A stretch of 64,000 nt of DNA from Bdellovibrio bacteriovorus HD100 (GTDB lineage: Bacteria > Bdellovibrionota > Bdellovibrionia > Bdellovibrionales > Bdellovibrionaceae). Position 1 is the stretch's first letter, and each line of letters opens with the position of its first letter. The position numbers and the translations under genes are program-made. Shown one piece after another: positions 7,364 through 14,689 of this stretch. The stretch is taken from assembly GCF_000196175.1 (NCBI RefSeq), contig NC_005363.1, positions 3,410,001 to 3,474,000 of the forward strand, in the 5' to 3' direction. The notes under the pieces were generated by a model. It did no database searches. It was not told where the DNA came from and saw only the letters and a list, made by a program, of their open reading frames with translations.

Positions 7364-8032
7364 ATGCTTAAGTACGTTATCTCAAGTTTGTTTGTTTCCG
7401 TTCTTTCCGTGTCTCAGGCGTCCGCTGCCGACAAAATCAAAATGTATTTCAATAATGAAGAACTGACCAAGGTGATCGAGATCTACTCGAAGGCCACGGG
7501 GCAGAAGTTCATTATTGATCCGGGCGTGCGCGGGAAAATCTCGATCTACAATCAAGAGGCTCTTGAGCCAACAGAAGCCTTCAATCACCTGTCGATTGCC
7601 CTTGCCACCAACGGCTTTGCTATCAGCAAACAAAACGACGTGATGGTAGTGAAATCCGCGCGCAATGTGCAGCGTGATTTGATCGAGGTCAGCTCGGAAG
7701 TGCCTGCGATTTCACCTCAGCGTATGTACACCTGGGTGGCGACACTGAAGCATGTTTCTGTTTTGGATCTGAATCGTGATCTGCGCATCCTGCCTTCCCG
7801 TGATGGCGAGATGAATGTGAATGCGGCGGCCAACCAGATCATCTTCACCGATTGGGCAACGAACCTGAACCGTATCGCTGAAATCCTGAAGGCCGTCGAT
7901 AAACCGGTGGACCCTGCGACCAAAAAGCTGGTGGATGCTTCCCGCCGCCATCATGGCCCTTCCAACGGCCCAGCGCACAAAGGCCCGGCCCCGAAGCATG
8001 ACGAGGCTGGAAAAGCCCCTGAGAAGCAATAA
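7364..8032 (+). CDS. Stand-alone secretin N-terminal domain protein (N0/N1-like), periplasmic
   Basis: The 222-residue product has a signal peptide (cut after ASA, residue 21). Residues 24-100 (IKMYFNNEELTKVIEIYSKA ... FIIDPGVRGKISI) match the N0 domain of type II/III secretins and pilus secretin PilQ. Residues 125-185 (TWVATLKHVSVLDLNRDLR ... NQIIFTDWATNLNRIAEIL) match an N1-type repeat. The channel-forming C-terminal secretin domain is absent; instead there is a short basic, His/Pro-rich tail. It could be an accessory periplasmic partner of a pilus or type II system, or a competitor for its ring. No other secretion genes lie nearby. Confidence 0.8.
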   Translation: MLKYVISSLFVSVLSVSQASAADKIKMYFNNEELTKVIEIYSKATGQKFIIDPGVRGKISIYNQEALEPTEAFNHLSIALATNGFAISKQNDVMVVKSARNVQRDLIEVSSEVPAISPQRMYTWVATLKHVSVLDLNRDLRILPSRDGEMNVNAAANQIIFTDWATNLNRIAEILKAVDKPVDPATKKLVDASRRHHGPSNGPAHKGPAPKHDEAGKAPEKQ

Positions 8033-8059
8033 AACCCGCTTCCAGCGCGAAAAACAACG

Positions 8060-8094
8060 AAGGACTGGCCCAAAGGCTGGTCCTTTCTTTTTTT
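8060..8094 (+). terminator. Rho-independent terminator after the secretin-domain gene
   Basis: AAGGACTGGCC (8060-8070) pairs with GGCTGGTCCTT (8075-8085) over 11 bp with two G-U pairs and a CAAA loop, followed by CTTTTTTT (from 8087). Confidence 0.85.
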
Positions 8095-8106
8095 GAAAAT
8101 AGGCTA

Positions 8107-8147
8107 TTGACTTACACATAATTTACACTGTAAGTTCGTATGTAAGT
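8107..8147 (+). promoter_or_regulatory. LexA operator and probable promoter of lexA
   Basis: TTACACTGTAA (8123-8133) fits TTAC-N3-GTAA, the LexA box I recall for Bdellovibrio. It lies between a -35-like TTGACT (8107-8112) and the start codon, so LexA bound here would block its own transcription. Wider ACTTACA/TGTAAGT repeats surround it (8110-8116, 8130-8136 and a second TGTAAGT at 8141-8147), which suggests more than one half-site. Confidence 0.8.
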
Positions 8148-8148
8148 T

Positions 8149-8871
8149 ATGACGATGAAAACGCCCCTCCCACCACTGACACCGAAAGAAAAATCCGTCC
8201 TCGAGTTTATCGAGGCGCACATCTTAAGTTCAGGAGTTTCGCCGTCATATCAAGAAATTAAGGATCACTTCGGTCTGGCTTCGTTCAACTCGGTTCAGAA
8301 TTATCTGAAGCAGCTGACGAACAAGGGATATATCTCAAATCCCCAGAACTTGAAGCGAGCCATTCAGGTGCTCCACTCCGCTTCGGCGGTTCAGGATCAA
8401 CTGCAATCAAAAACGGTCTCGACGAAGACAGGGTCTCCTCGCACTCAGCTCCTCCAGGCTCGTGACGAGATCCTGTCACTTCCCCTTCTTGGGAAAGTGG
8501 CGGCAGGCCAACCTATTGAAGCCATCAAACACGACGAGTTCGTGGACGTCCCCCCTTCCATGGTCAGAAATCCTTCCAAATCCTTTGCGCTAAAGGTGCA
8601 GGGCGATTCCATGATCGAAGACGGGATCTTTGATGAAGACATCATTTTGATCCAGAAACAAAATTCCGCCAACAACGGCGATATCATTGTGGCAACGGTA
8701 GATAATGAAGCCACCGTGAAACGCTTCTATCTGCGCCCCCGCCCGGAAACTGGGGACGCAGATAAGATGGTGGAACTGCGCCCGTCCAATTCAACGATGA
8801 AATCCATGTGGTACACCCCTGATGAGGTTGAAATCCGTGGTATCGTTGTCGGCCTGATCCGTAAGTTCTAA
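8149..8871 (+). CDS. lexA: LexA repressor (SOS regulator, S24 peptidase)
   Basis: LexA represses DNA-damage genes and cleaves itself when RecA is activated. The 240-residue protein has a winged-helix DNA-binding domain (residues 8-75, SPSYQEIKDHFGLAS as the recognition region) and a C-terminal self-cleavage domain. Visible catalytic features are the Ala119-Gly120 cut site (KVAAGQP), nucleophile Ser154 (GDSM) and Lys191 (ATVKRF). It is longer than E. coli LexA (202) because of a linker around residues 76-105. The start is ATG 8149 or 8155; neither has a good ribosome binding site, so the message may be nearly leaderless. The operator upstream shows autoregulation. Confidence 0.96.
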   Translation: MTMKTPLPPLTPKEKSVLEFIEAHILSSGVSPSYQEIKDHFGLASFNSVQNYLKQLTNKGYISNPQNLKRAIQVLHSASAVQDQLQSKTVSTKTGSPRTQLLQARDEILSLPLLGKVAAGQPIEAIKHDEFVDVPPSMVRNPSKSFALKVQGDSMIEDGIFDEDIILIQKQNSANNGDIIVATVDNEATVKRFYLRPRPETGDADKMVELRPSNSTMKSMWYTPDEVEIRGIVVGLIRKF

Positions 8872-8939
8872 TTCCTATTAAATCCCCTTGGCACTGCCAT
8901 TGCTTTTACGTCTCCGCGAGTCGTCCATATCGGATACCG

Positions 8940-8970
8940 CAGCGGGGACGGAAAAAACCCGCTGTTTTTC
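8940..8970 (+). terminator. Rho-independent terminator after lexA
   Basis: CAGCGGG (8940-8946) and CCCGCTG (8958-8964) form a perfect 7-bp stem followed by TTTTT. Confidence 0.75.
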
Positions 8971-9024
8971 TAAAATTTAGTTCCAGCTTCTGAAAACTGG
9001 GACAGAAAACAAAGGGGATTTAAA

Positions 9025-9411
9025 ATGAAAACCATCCAACTTCTAAGCACCGTTCTTGTTATGTCCATGCTAACGGCCTGTGCCGGCGGTGGTGGCAGTG
9101 ATGAGGGCAATGCCAAAACAAATTCAGTGGATGCCAACGGCTACTGCACCCAAGAGTTCATCACCAACTACAACAATGTCCTTCTGGAGTTCAACCACCT
9201 GCAAATCCTTCTGGGTGGGATTCCGAACGAAGACAGAATCCTGGCGCAAATGAAAGCCGCCCACGGCGCCTGCAAAAGACTTTTTCCACAGCATGAAGGA
9301 GTGACATGCAAGGCTGAAGTTAAATACGAAGTCACAGACATTACCAGCGACACCTTCAAAGAAGGCTGCAAAAAGACCGAAGAGGGTTTGAAACAGTTGG
9401 GACAACTATAA
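9025..9411 (+). CDS. Lipoprotein of unknown function (128 residues)
   Basis: The N-terminus is a lipoprotein signal ending LTAC, with acylation expected at Cys19, followed by a flexible glycine-rich linker. The mature part is mostly helical by appearance and holds four cysteines (residues 41, 83, 100 and 119). I recognise no family. A short site GGGG precedes the ATG. The gene has its own terminator. Confidence 0.8.
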   Translation: MKTIQLLSTVLVMSMLTACAGGGGSDEGNAKTNSVDANGYCTQEFITNYNNVLLEFNHLQILLGGIPNEDRILAQMKAAHGACKRLFPQHEGVTCKAEVKYEVTDITSDTFKEGCKKTEEGLKQLGQL

Positions 9412-9429
9412 AGTCGATTTAATATGATT

Positions 9430-9600
9430 CTATGAATGCCAGCGCCCCGTCGTAAACGTGGGCGCTTTTTCTTCCTCAGAAAGATCACCGCGGAAGGAGA
9501 TCTCGCGACTGATTTGCGTTTCCGGCCCTTCAACTTCGATTTTCACTTTCACATCTGTCGATTCCAATTTGTAGACTTTACGATTTGCATAAAGCTGCAC
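9430..9600 (-). CDS. Small protein downstream of pirin (56 residues)
   Basis: A GTG-started frame encodes a compact, highly charged protein with alternating hydrophobic residues (VYKLESTDVKVKIEVEG), a pattern typical of beta strands. AAGGA lies ten bases before the GTG, just past the pirin stop codon, so translation may be coupled to pirin. The 3' end overlaps the hairpin that ends the lipoprotein gene on the other strand. I recognise no family. Coding status rests on composition and position. Confidence 0.5.
   Translation of the reverse strand: MQLYANRKVYKLESTDVKVKIEVEGPETQISREISFRGDLSEEEKAPTFTTGRWHS
9441..9472 (+). terminator. Rho-independent terminator after the 9025 lipoprotein gene
   Basis: AGCGCCC (9441-9447) and GGGCGCT (9460-9466) form a perfect 7-bp stem, followed by TTTTCTT. 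Confidence 0.75.
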
Positions 9601-9620
9601 CGTCTCATATTCCTTTGCGA

Positions 9621-10319
9621 TTAAGGCATGTCGAACAGAATGAATTCAGCCCCTTTGCCCCAGGAAAGCTTCAGTGCCTCAACGTCCGTGATCGCAGCCC
9701 CGTCACCCGCTGTCAGGGAATTGGAGTCCACCTGCACGTCGCCTTTGATCACCTGCACCCACAAATGTCTGTGCGGATAGGTCTTGTGATTTTTTTCACC
9801 GGCATCCTGGGCTTTCGCCACATACATGTCGACATCCTGATTCAACGTGATGGAACCACCACGGCCTTTGTGCGAAGCCACCAGAATCAAATCACTGCAA
9901 CCGAAGCTGTCAGCAAAGTTTTTCTGTGCATAGCCAGGCTCCACACCGATCTTATCCGGCTTGATCCAGATTTGCAGGAAGTGAGTTTCTTTGCCCGGAA
10001 TGTTGTTGTATTCAGAGTGACGAACCCCCGTGCCTGCACTCATGCGTTGCACTTCGCCCGGTTTGATCACGGCCACGTTACCCATAGAGTCTTTGTGGGC
10101 CAGTTCTCCGTCGATCACATAGGAAATGATTTCCATGTCACGGTGAGGATGGGTGTCGAAACCCGTGCCGCCCTGAATGCGGTCTTCGTTGATCACGCGA
10201 AGCGGGCCGTAGCCCATGAAGTTTTCGTCATAGTATTCAGCAAAAGAGAAAGTGTGTTTGGAGTTCAGCCATCCGTGTTGTGCCAGACCGCGTTCGTTGG
10301 ATTTTCTTACCTGAATCAT
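9621..10319 (-). CDS. Pirin-family protein (YhhW-like cupin)
   Basis: The 232-residue bicupin starts with the conserved RGLAQHGWLNSKHTFSFA block and has the metal-binding cluster THPHRDMEI (His57, His59) plus HSEYN (His101, Glu103) of the N-terminal cupin. Bacterial relatives such as E. coli YhhW act as quercetin 2,3-dioxygenases in vitro; the physiological role is uncertain. It is transcribed divergently from a LysR-type regulator 124 bases away, a common arrangement for regulator and target, so the LysR protein may control it. Confidence 0.93.
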   Translation of the reverse strand: MIQVRKSNERGLAQHGWLNSKHTFSFAEYYDENFMGYGPLRVINEDRIQGGTGFDTHPHRDMEIISYVIDGELAHKDSMGNVAVIKPGEVQRMSAGTGVRHSEYNNIPGKETHFLQIWIKPDKIGVEPGYAQKNFADSFGCSDLILVASHKGRGGSITLNQDVDMYVAKAQDAGEKNHKTYPHRHLWVQVIKGDVQVDSNSLTAGDGAAITDVEALKLSWGKGAEFILFDMP

Positions 10320-10443
10320 ATGTTGCTCCCTTTTTTTAAAAGTCGTGTTTATCTTTCTCTATGGACTTTACGGCTTTCAGACGATAAATAAAATTTGAAA
10401 GATTTAATCATCTTGATAAGTAAATCGTATCATTAAGGGTCCT

Positions 10444-11328
10444 ATGAACTTAGACCAGTTGGAATTCGTCAGAGCCGTTATCGAATGTGGAAGCTTCCGG
10501 GCTGCCGCCGACAAGGTGGGACGCTCCCAGCCGGCCTTGAGCGTCGCTATTAAGAATCTGGAAGACGAACTGAGCCTGACCATCTTTGACCGCTCCGAAT
10601 ACAAAGTAAAACTGACCCCGGAAGGCCAGGCGTTTTATGCCGTGGCCAAAGCCACTTTGGAATCCGCCCAATACACGGCCCGCGTGGGTATCGAACTGGG
10701 ACGCCACAAGGCCGACACCGAACTGCACATTTCTGCCGACCCGCTGATCTCTACCGAGATTCTGGAGCTGATCGCCCTGGAATGCGCACGCCCCGTGCTG
10801 CCGGTGAATCTGATCATCAGCAAATCCATTCTTCAGGGCGGCTATCAGCGCCTTTTGGATGGCGAGATTGACCTGGCCATCGCTCCGACCCCCAAGAACA
10901 ACGAAGACCTGGAAAGCATCTTCCTGGAAGACGTGATCCTGGTGACGGCCGTGTCCCGCCGCCTGCTGCAGGAAAAGCGCACACCGACCAAAGAGTTCCT
11001 CACAAAACATCCTCAGATTCTTGTCTATACCAGCCAAACAAATGAACGGCCCGATGCCACGATTCGCAAAACCGGCAAAGAGGCAGGTCACAAGATCTAT
11101 GTTCCCGATCACCACACCAAAGTGAAAATGATCGAAGGTGGTGTCGGCTGGGGCCGCATCGCCAAAAGCGAATGCACCAAAGAAAAAAATCTGGTGCTGA
11201 TTGATAAATCCATCGCTTCTGAGACCCATCTTGAGCTATGTTTGGTCCGTCCCAAAAACCGCCCTATCGGCGTCACGGCCCGTTCAGTTTGGAATGCCTT
11301 TCAGAAACGGTCCACTCAAGGGAGATAG
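10444..11328 (+). CDS. LysR-type transcriptional regulator
   Basis: The 294-residue protein has the standard layout: an N-terminal winged helix-turn-helix (residues 1-60, CGSFRAAADKVGRSQPALSVAIKNLE) and a C-terminal effector-binding domain (about 88-290). The intergenic region shared with the pirin gene includes GATTTA and TAAATC separated by 14 bases, a possible binding site. It is followed two bases later by the free-methionine sulfoxide reductase gene, so the two are cotranscribed. A link to oxidative stress is an inference from this neighbour. Confidence 0.92.
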   Translation: MNLDQLEFVRAVIECGSFRAAADKVGRSQPALSVAIKNLEDELSLTIFDRSEYKVKLTPEGQAFYAVAKATLESAQYTARVGIELGRHKADTELHISADPLISTEILELIALECARPVLPVNLIISKSILQGGYQRLLDGEIDLAIAPTPKNNEDLESIFLEDVILVTAVSRRLLQEKRTPTKEFLTKHPQILVYTSQTNERPDATIRKTGKEAGHKIYVPDHHTKVKMIEGGVGWGRIAKSECTKEKNLVLIDKSIASETHLELCLVRPKNRPIGVTARSVWNAFQKRSTQGR

Positions 11329-11330
11329 AT

Positions 11331-11828
11331 ATGCAACAGCACACGTCCATCAACTATTCAGATAAAACCAAGTTCTATAAAGAGCTGCACTCCGAAGCCG
11401 AAGGCCTGGCCGAAAAAGAATGGTTCGTGAATCTTGCGAACTTTTCTGCCCTGCTGAAACAGCACCTGCCCGAGATCAACTGGGTGGGATTTTATTTGCT
11501 TCATAACAACGAACTGCTGCTCAGCTCTTTCCAGGGACTGCCTGCCTGCACGCGCATCGCGATCGGAAAAGGTGTGTGCGGAACCGCGGCGAAAACACTG
11601 CAAACTCAACTGGTGGCAGACGTGGATCAGTTCCCAGGGCACATCGTGTGTGATGCCGCCTCTAAATCTGAAATCGTGGTGCCGTTGATTCATAACGGAA
11701 AACTGCTGGGAGTTTTGGATGTCGATGCGCCGGTTTTAAATCGTTTCGACAGCGAAGATCAAAAGGGTCTTCAAGGCCTGGTGCAGATTCTGATCAGTAA
11801 AACTGTGTGGCCGGACAGGTTTGCTTAA
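11331..11828 (+). CDS. msrC: Free methionine-(R)-sulfoxide reductase (GAF-domain fRMsr)
   Basis: The enzyme reduces free methionine-R-sulfoxide in the cytoplasm. The 165-residue protein is one GAF domain with three cysteines at 73, 83 and 107. Their spacing (10 and 24) equals that of the catalytic Cys84, Cys94 and Cys118 of E. coli fRMsr, and motifs GKGVCGTAA, HIVCDAAS and GVLDVDAP are all present. The ATG at 11331 follows GGGAG in the last codons of the LysR gene. Its place behind a regulator and near pirin suggests a redox response unit. Confidence 0.93.
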   Translation: MQQHTSINYSDKTKFYKELHSEAEGLAEKEWFVNLANFSALLKQHLPEINWVGFYLLHNNELLLSSFQGLPACTRIAIGKGVCGTAAKTLQTQLVADVDQFPGHIVCDAASKSEIVVPLIHNGKLLGVLDVDAPVLNRFDSEDQKGLQGLVQILISKTVWPDRFA

Positions 11829-11861
11829 AAGCCCACCGCGGGATCAACCCACCGAAAACAA

Positions 11862-11897
11862 AAAAGCCGGTTCGTTTTGCACAAACCGGCTTTTAAT
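11862..11897. terminator. Bidirectional terminator between convergent genes
   Basis: AAAAGCCGGTT (11862-11872) and AACCGGCTTTT (11884-11894) form a perfect 11-bp stem. A-rich and T-rich flanks let it work for msrC on the plus strand and for the secreted-protein gene on the minus strand. Confidence 0.88.
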
Positions 11898-11917
11898 AAA
11901 ACTCTTCAATAATCAAA

Positions 11918-12361
11918 CTAGTAAAGATCGCGAGAGTCTTCTTCGATCGGAGAAGTCGTCGCACCTTCAACATAAAGAACAACGCTGTTGTTGTTCAAAG
12001 AAGGGTGTTGAACCTGAACTGTGCAAGAGCTCCAGTCCGCACCCGGAGTCCAGGACACTTTCAATTCATAATCCTGAGTATAAGTTTTGGAAGCGGAATC
12101 ATAAGAGCTGTTCAGAAGGATCACGCGTTCAACATCACAAGTGAAACCATCTTGTTCAGAAGTCACAACACCTTTTGGATCAATCAAATTCAAAGCCTGG
12201 TTTTTAACAACCACGCGCAAAGAAACGATGCCATCCTGATTGGAAGCATCCACAGCTTTAACAGCCACAGTACGGCCATTTTGAACGTCTACGTATTTAT
12301 TGCTCCAGGCTTGAGCGGAAGAAGCCACCAACAATGCAGCGACAGCGGAAAGAACTTTCAT
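11918..12361 (-). CDS. Secreted protein of unknown function (147 residues)
   Basis: A signal peptide (cut after AQA, residue 18) and the site AAGGAG before the ATG support this gene. The mature part is rich in beta-strand patterns and has two cysteines (CDVERV and CTVQVQ). It ends in an acidic tail (EEDSRDLY). I recognise no family. The leader can fold so that its ribosome binding site is paired (see the element at 12365-12434). Confidence 0.8.
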   Translation of the reverse strand: MKVLSAVAALLVASSAQAWSNKYVDVQNGRTVAVKAVDASNQDGIVSLRVVVKNQALNLIDPKGVVTSEQDGFTCDVERVILLNSSYDSASKTYTQDYELKVSWTPGADWSSCTVQVQHPSLNNNSVVLYVEGATTSPIEEDSRDLY

Positions 12362-12364
12362 CTT

Positions 12365-12434
12365 TTAACTCCTTGGTTGTTTTGATGAGGGCGTTCTAGC
12401 ACAGCCCCACCTCAAAACCAACGCAACGAGTTAA
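12365..12434 (-). promoter_or_regulatory. Leader structure of the 11918 gene that can pair with its ribosome binding site
   Basis: On the minus strand TTAACTC (12434-12428) is complementary to GAGTTAA (12371-12365), and within it TTTTGA (12417-12412) pairs with TCAAAA (12385-12380). The GAG of the outer arm is part of AAGGAG, so folding would partly mask the site. Confidence 0.4.
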
Positions 12435-12458
12435 GTAGTGGTAAATTTACAGGTAATT

Positions 12459-12584
12459 ACGGTCGGTCAAAAGGGCCTCAGCGCAAGGCGGAGGCCCTCG
12501 CCCACAGCGCAGGCGTGCTCCAAGCACGTCGAAGCGAGGACGTGGGCCGACAACGCAGTCGATGAGGTCCTTTTCACCGACCGT
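12459..12584. repeat. Long imperfect inverted repeat with internal hairpins, possible structured RNA
   Basis: The 22-base arms 12459-12480 and 12563-12584 match at 20 of 22 positions. Inside, AGGGCCTC (12472-12479) pairs with GAGGCCCT (12491-12498), and CGTGCT pairs with AGCACG (near 12514-12528). The whole 126-base unit would fold into a multi-branched cruciform. It contains no gene and lies between two minus-strand genes. It may be a repeat family member, a non-coding RNA, or an elaborate terminator. Confidence 0.7.
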
Positions 12585-12673
12585 AGAAAAAACAAAGGGA
12601 TGGTCGCAAGCGCACACCATCCCTTCAAATCCCCTCGAGATAATTCTAAATCAAATACGTTTGAGCTGACGGT

Positions 12674-13045
12674 TTAGCCGCGAGCGTAGCGTTTATTCAT
12701 GGATTCGCGAATTTCAGCACCTTCGATGCTTAGGCGAGTCCAAGGAATAGCGCGAAGTCTTTCAGGCTCAATCGCCTCTTCAGTTTCTTCGCAGTAACCG
12801 AATGTGCCGCCCTCAATGCGAGCCAAGGCGCTTTCGATTTCCATCAGCTGCCCACGCATTCTTTCGTGCATGCTTAGGAATTCTTGCTCCGCTAGAACGC
12901 GAACCGTTTGGTCGCCTTCATCGCCGCCTTTTTCCTCATTCTGGTCCAAGTTCAAACGAGCTTCTTTCACTCTGTTGAGGATGTCTTGCTTCGATTGAAG
13001 AAGCTTTGCTCGACATTCCGTCACCAGCTTTTCAGAGATAGCCAT
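12674..13045 (-). CDS. DksA/TraR-family protein with a degenerate zinc finger
   Basis: DksA-type proteins bind in the secondary channel of RNA polymerase and, with ppGpp, alter promoter choice. The 123-residue product has an N-terminal coiled-coil (residues 5-75), with the tip acidic pair Asp42 and Asp45 (GGDEGDQ) in the position of the DxxD motif. The C-terminal finger retains the fold signature (GTFGYCEETEEAIEPERLRA) but only one of four zinc cysteines: positions 85, 88, 106 and 109 are Cys, Thr, Ser and Gly. I start at ATG 13045 because GAGGGGG precedes it. It may work without zinc, like DksA2 of Pseudomonas. Confidence 0.85.
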   Translation of the reverse strand: MAISEKLVTECRAKLLQSKQDILNRVKEARLNLDQNEEKGGDEGDQTVRVLAEQEFLSMHERMRGQLMEIESALARIEGGTFGYCEETEEAIEPERLRAIPWTRLSIEGAEIRESMNKRYARG

Positions 13046-13081
13046 ATTGCCCCCTCGAGTTCCTTCCAGCGTAAGTGCCAA

Positions 13082-13510
13082 TTTGGAACTGACCTATTAA
13101 GTTCTAGACCTGTAATTTTTGCAAGCAAAAAATCTTACATTAACTTAAAATTAAATAAAGCGTTGTAAACCCTGACGAATCCCTGACTGCGGCCATGGGA
13201 GCGCCACAGCGGCTGACCTCACAAACCCATCTCCCAGTCATCTTCTTACAATTATAATCCCAAACTTGATTAGATCGCCCGTCCAAATTCGCATCGCGTT
13301 AGAATTCTAGCCTTGGGTTTATAAAATGAAAATAGGAAGAGGCTTTTTCCCTCGAAGAATCTCAGTTTGAAGCGGATTTGCCGACTGACAGCGGTGGATC
13401 ATTGGAATGAACAAGACCCGAAAATAAAGAAGGCGACCTACTAAGAGGTCGCCTTGCACGATTCAGGATCGCTTCTCCCCCGAGAAGCGTCCCACAGGCA
13501 TATATAAAGA
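13082..13510. other. Gene-free stretch with dyad symmetries
   Basis: I find no convincing gene here. The part next to 13045 should hold the promoter of the DksA-like gene. Around 13180-13240, TGACT...GGGAG is mirrored by CTCCC...AGTCA, with ATGGG/CCCAT inside, so a folded RNA is possible. CGCTTCTC (13470-13477) and GAGAAGCG (13482-13489) make a perfect 8-bp hairpin with a CCCC loop. Confidence 0.5.
13430..13455 (-). terminator. Terminator of the 13511 gene
   Basis: AAGGCGACCT (13430-13439) and AGGTCGCCTT (13446-13455) form a perfect 10-bp stem. On the minus strand it is followed by CTTTATTTTC. Confidence 0.75.
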
Positions 13511-13855
13511 CTAATTAAGACAAGAAGCCACACGCGCCAGCAAATCCCCGGTTGCGGCGTTAAGCTGTGTGGCCATCTTTTTCCCCTGAACTCCGCGCGT
13601 GCGGAAGGCTTGAGCGGATTGATCCATCTCTTTAGACACGGCTTTCACAGCCGACCCCTTGGCTGTTTGCACCGTGGTGGAGTATTCCTCCAAAGAAGAA
13701 GCGAAAGTTTCGTGGTTGTTCACCAGGCTGGCCATGATCTGGGCTTGAGCCTTCTGCATGGCCTGAAGTTCTTTTTTAAGCTCTGCACACTGAGAAGCCG
13801 CCATGGAATTGGAAGCAAACAGAATCACGGCGAAGAATGTGGCGATGGTTTTCAT
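13511..13855 (-). CDS. Small secreted helical protein (114 residues)
   Basis: The signal peptide is clear (cut after SMA, residue 19). The mature part starts with a cysteine in SQC and ends with another in ASCLN; these could join the two ends of a long helical hairpin. The rest is alanine-, glutamine- and lysine-rich coiled-coil-like sequence. I recognise no family. It has its own terminator. Confidence 0.75.
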   Translation of the reverse strand: MKTIATFFAVILFASNSMAASQCAELKKELQAMQKAQAQIMASLVNNHETFASSLEEYSTTVQTAKGSAVKAVSKEMDQSAQAFRTRGVQGKKMATQLNAATGDLLARVASCLN

Positions 13856-13944
13856 GTCAGAGCCTTTCGTTGATGACTCTGACCTAAAGCAATGAGTCTG
13901 CCAGCTGAGAACGGCTTATATTCGCTCTCAGGTGACATTTTAGG

Positions 13945-14553
13945 CTAGGACTTTAGAAATTTTTCAAACTCGTTCTTTGTTTCGCCAGAAGTGTACGGCA
14001 ACAACAGGCGGGCCACATGGCGCTTACCACGCTCGATGCTGCGTTTGCCGGGCTGCTTTTCTGCGGATTCAAAGAACTGCAGGAAGGTCGTTGCCATCGC
14101 CAGCAGGGATTCGGCGATGTACTGCATTTCAGAGACTTCGGCGATTTTCACCATTTTGCCGTCCTTCACCCACTGGCGGTAAAGGATGACCATCAGTTTC
14201 ATCATTTTTTGGATGTGGTTTCTCCACATTTTCGCCAGTTGCTGGTCACGGCGGCGAAGGGCGTACATTTCGCGATGGAAGAAGCGATAGCGCCAGTACA
14301 GCTCGAAGTTGTCGCTGATGAAGACCAGCGGAGTCGACTTCTTGGCGCGGCTGGGGCGCCAGACGTCGTAGGTCTCTTTCGCCATTCTCTTGAACAGCTC
14401 AATCAGAATCTCTTCCTTGTTGTCATAGTGGAAATACAGGTTGCCCGGGCTGATATCCATGGCTTTCGCGATATGATTTGTCGTGATAGCCACGACACCA
14501 CTGCGATTGAAGAGTTCGATGGAGGTGACGAGAATACGTTCTTTAGTCTTCAT
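13945..14553 (-). CDS. TetR-family transcriptional regulator
   Basis: The 202-residue protein has the TetR DNA-binding domain at residues 4-50 (ILVTSIELFNRSGVVAITTN-HIAKAMDISPGNLYFHYDNKEEI). The C-terminal ligand domain is not specific enough to name an effector. It is divergent from the penicillin-binding protein gene 136 bases away, so it may regulate that gene, itself, or both. Confidence 0.92.
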   Translation of the reverse strand: MKTKERILVTSIELFNRSGVVAITTNHIAKAMDISPGNLYFHYDNKEEILIELFKRMAKETYDVWRPSRAKKSTPLVFISDNFELYWRYRFFHREMYALRRRDQQLAKMWRNHIQKMMKLMVILYRQWVKDGKMVKIAEVSEMQYIAESLLAMATTFLQFFESAEKQPGKRSIERGKRHVARLLLPYTSGETKNEFEKFLKS

Positions 14554-14653
14554 GCTTATTAGTCTTTAGTCCAAGTCCCCTCGAGAGTCACGAGGAATAG
14601 GCCTGAAAAGCGCACCAGAATGGCATTTCCAGTGACTTCTTCTGAGAATGCCC

Positions 14654-14683
14654 TTGAAAGCGTTAAAAAATTGGTGCTACCAT
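14654..14683 (+). promoter_or_regulatory. Probable promoter of the transpeptidase gene, possibly giving a leaderless message
   Basis: TTGAAA (14654-14659) and TACCAT (14678-14683) are 18 bases apart. The expected start of transcription, about seven bases downstream, coincides with the ATG at 14690, and no ribosome binding site is present. Confidence 0.4.
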
Positions 14684-14689
14684 AAAATA

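Noticed and set aside
13060-13080. TTGGCAC followed by a CTGG-like element before the DksA-like gene, resembling a sigma-54 promoter
   Set aside because: The required GC at the -12 position is missing (GG instead), so the match fails at an essential base.
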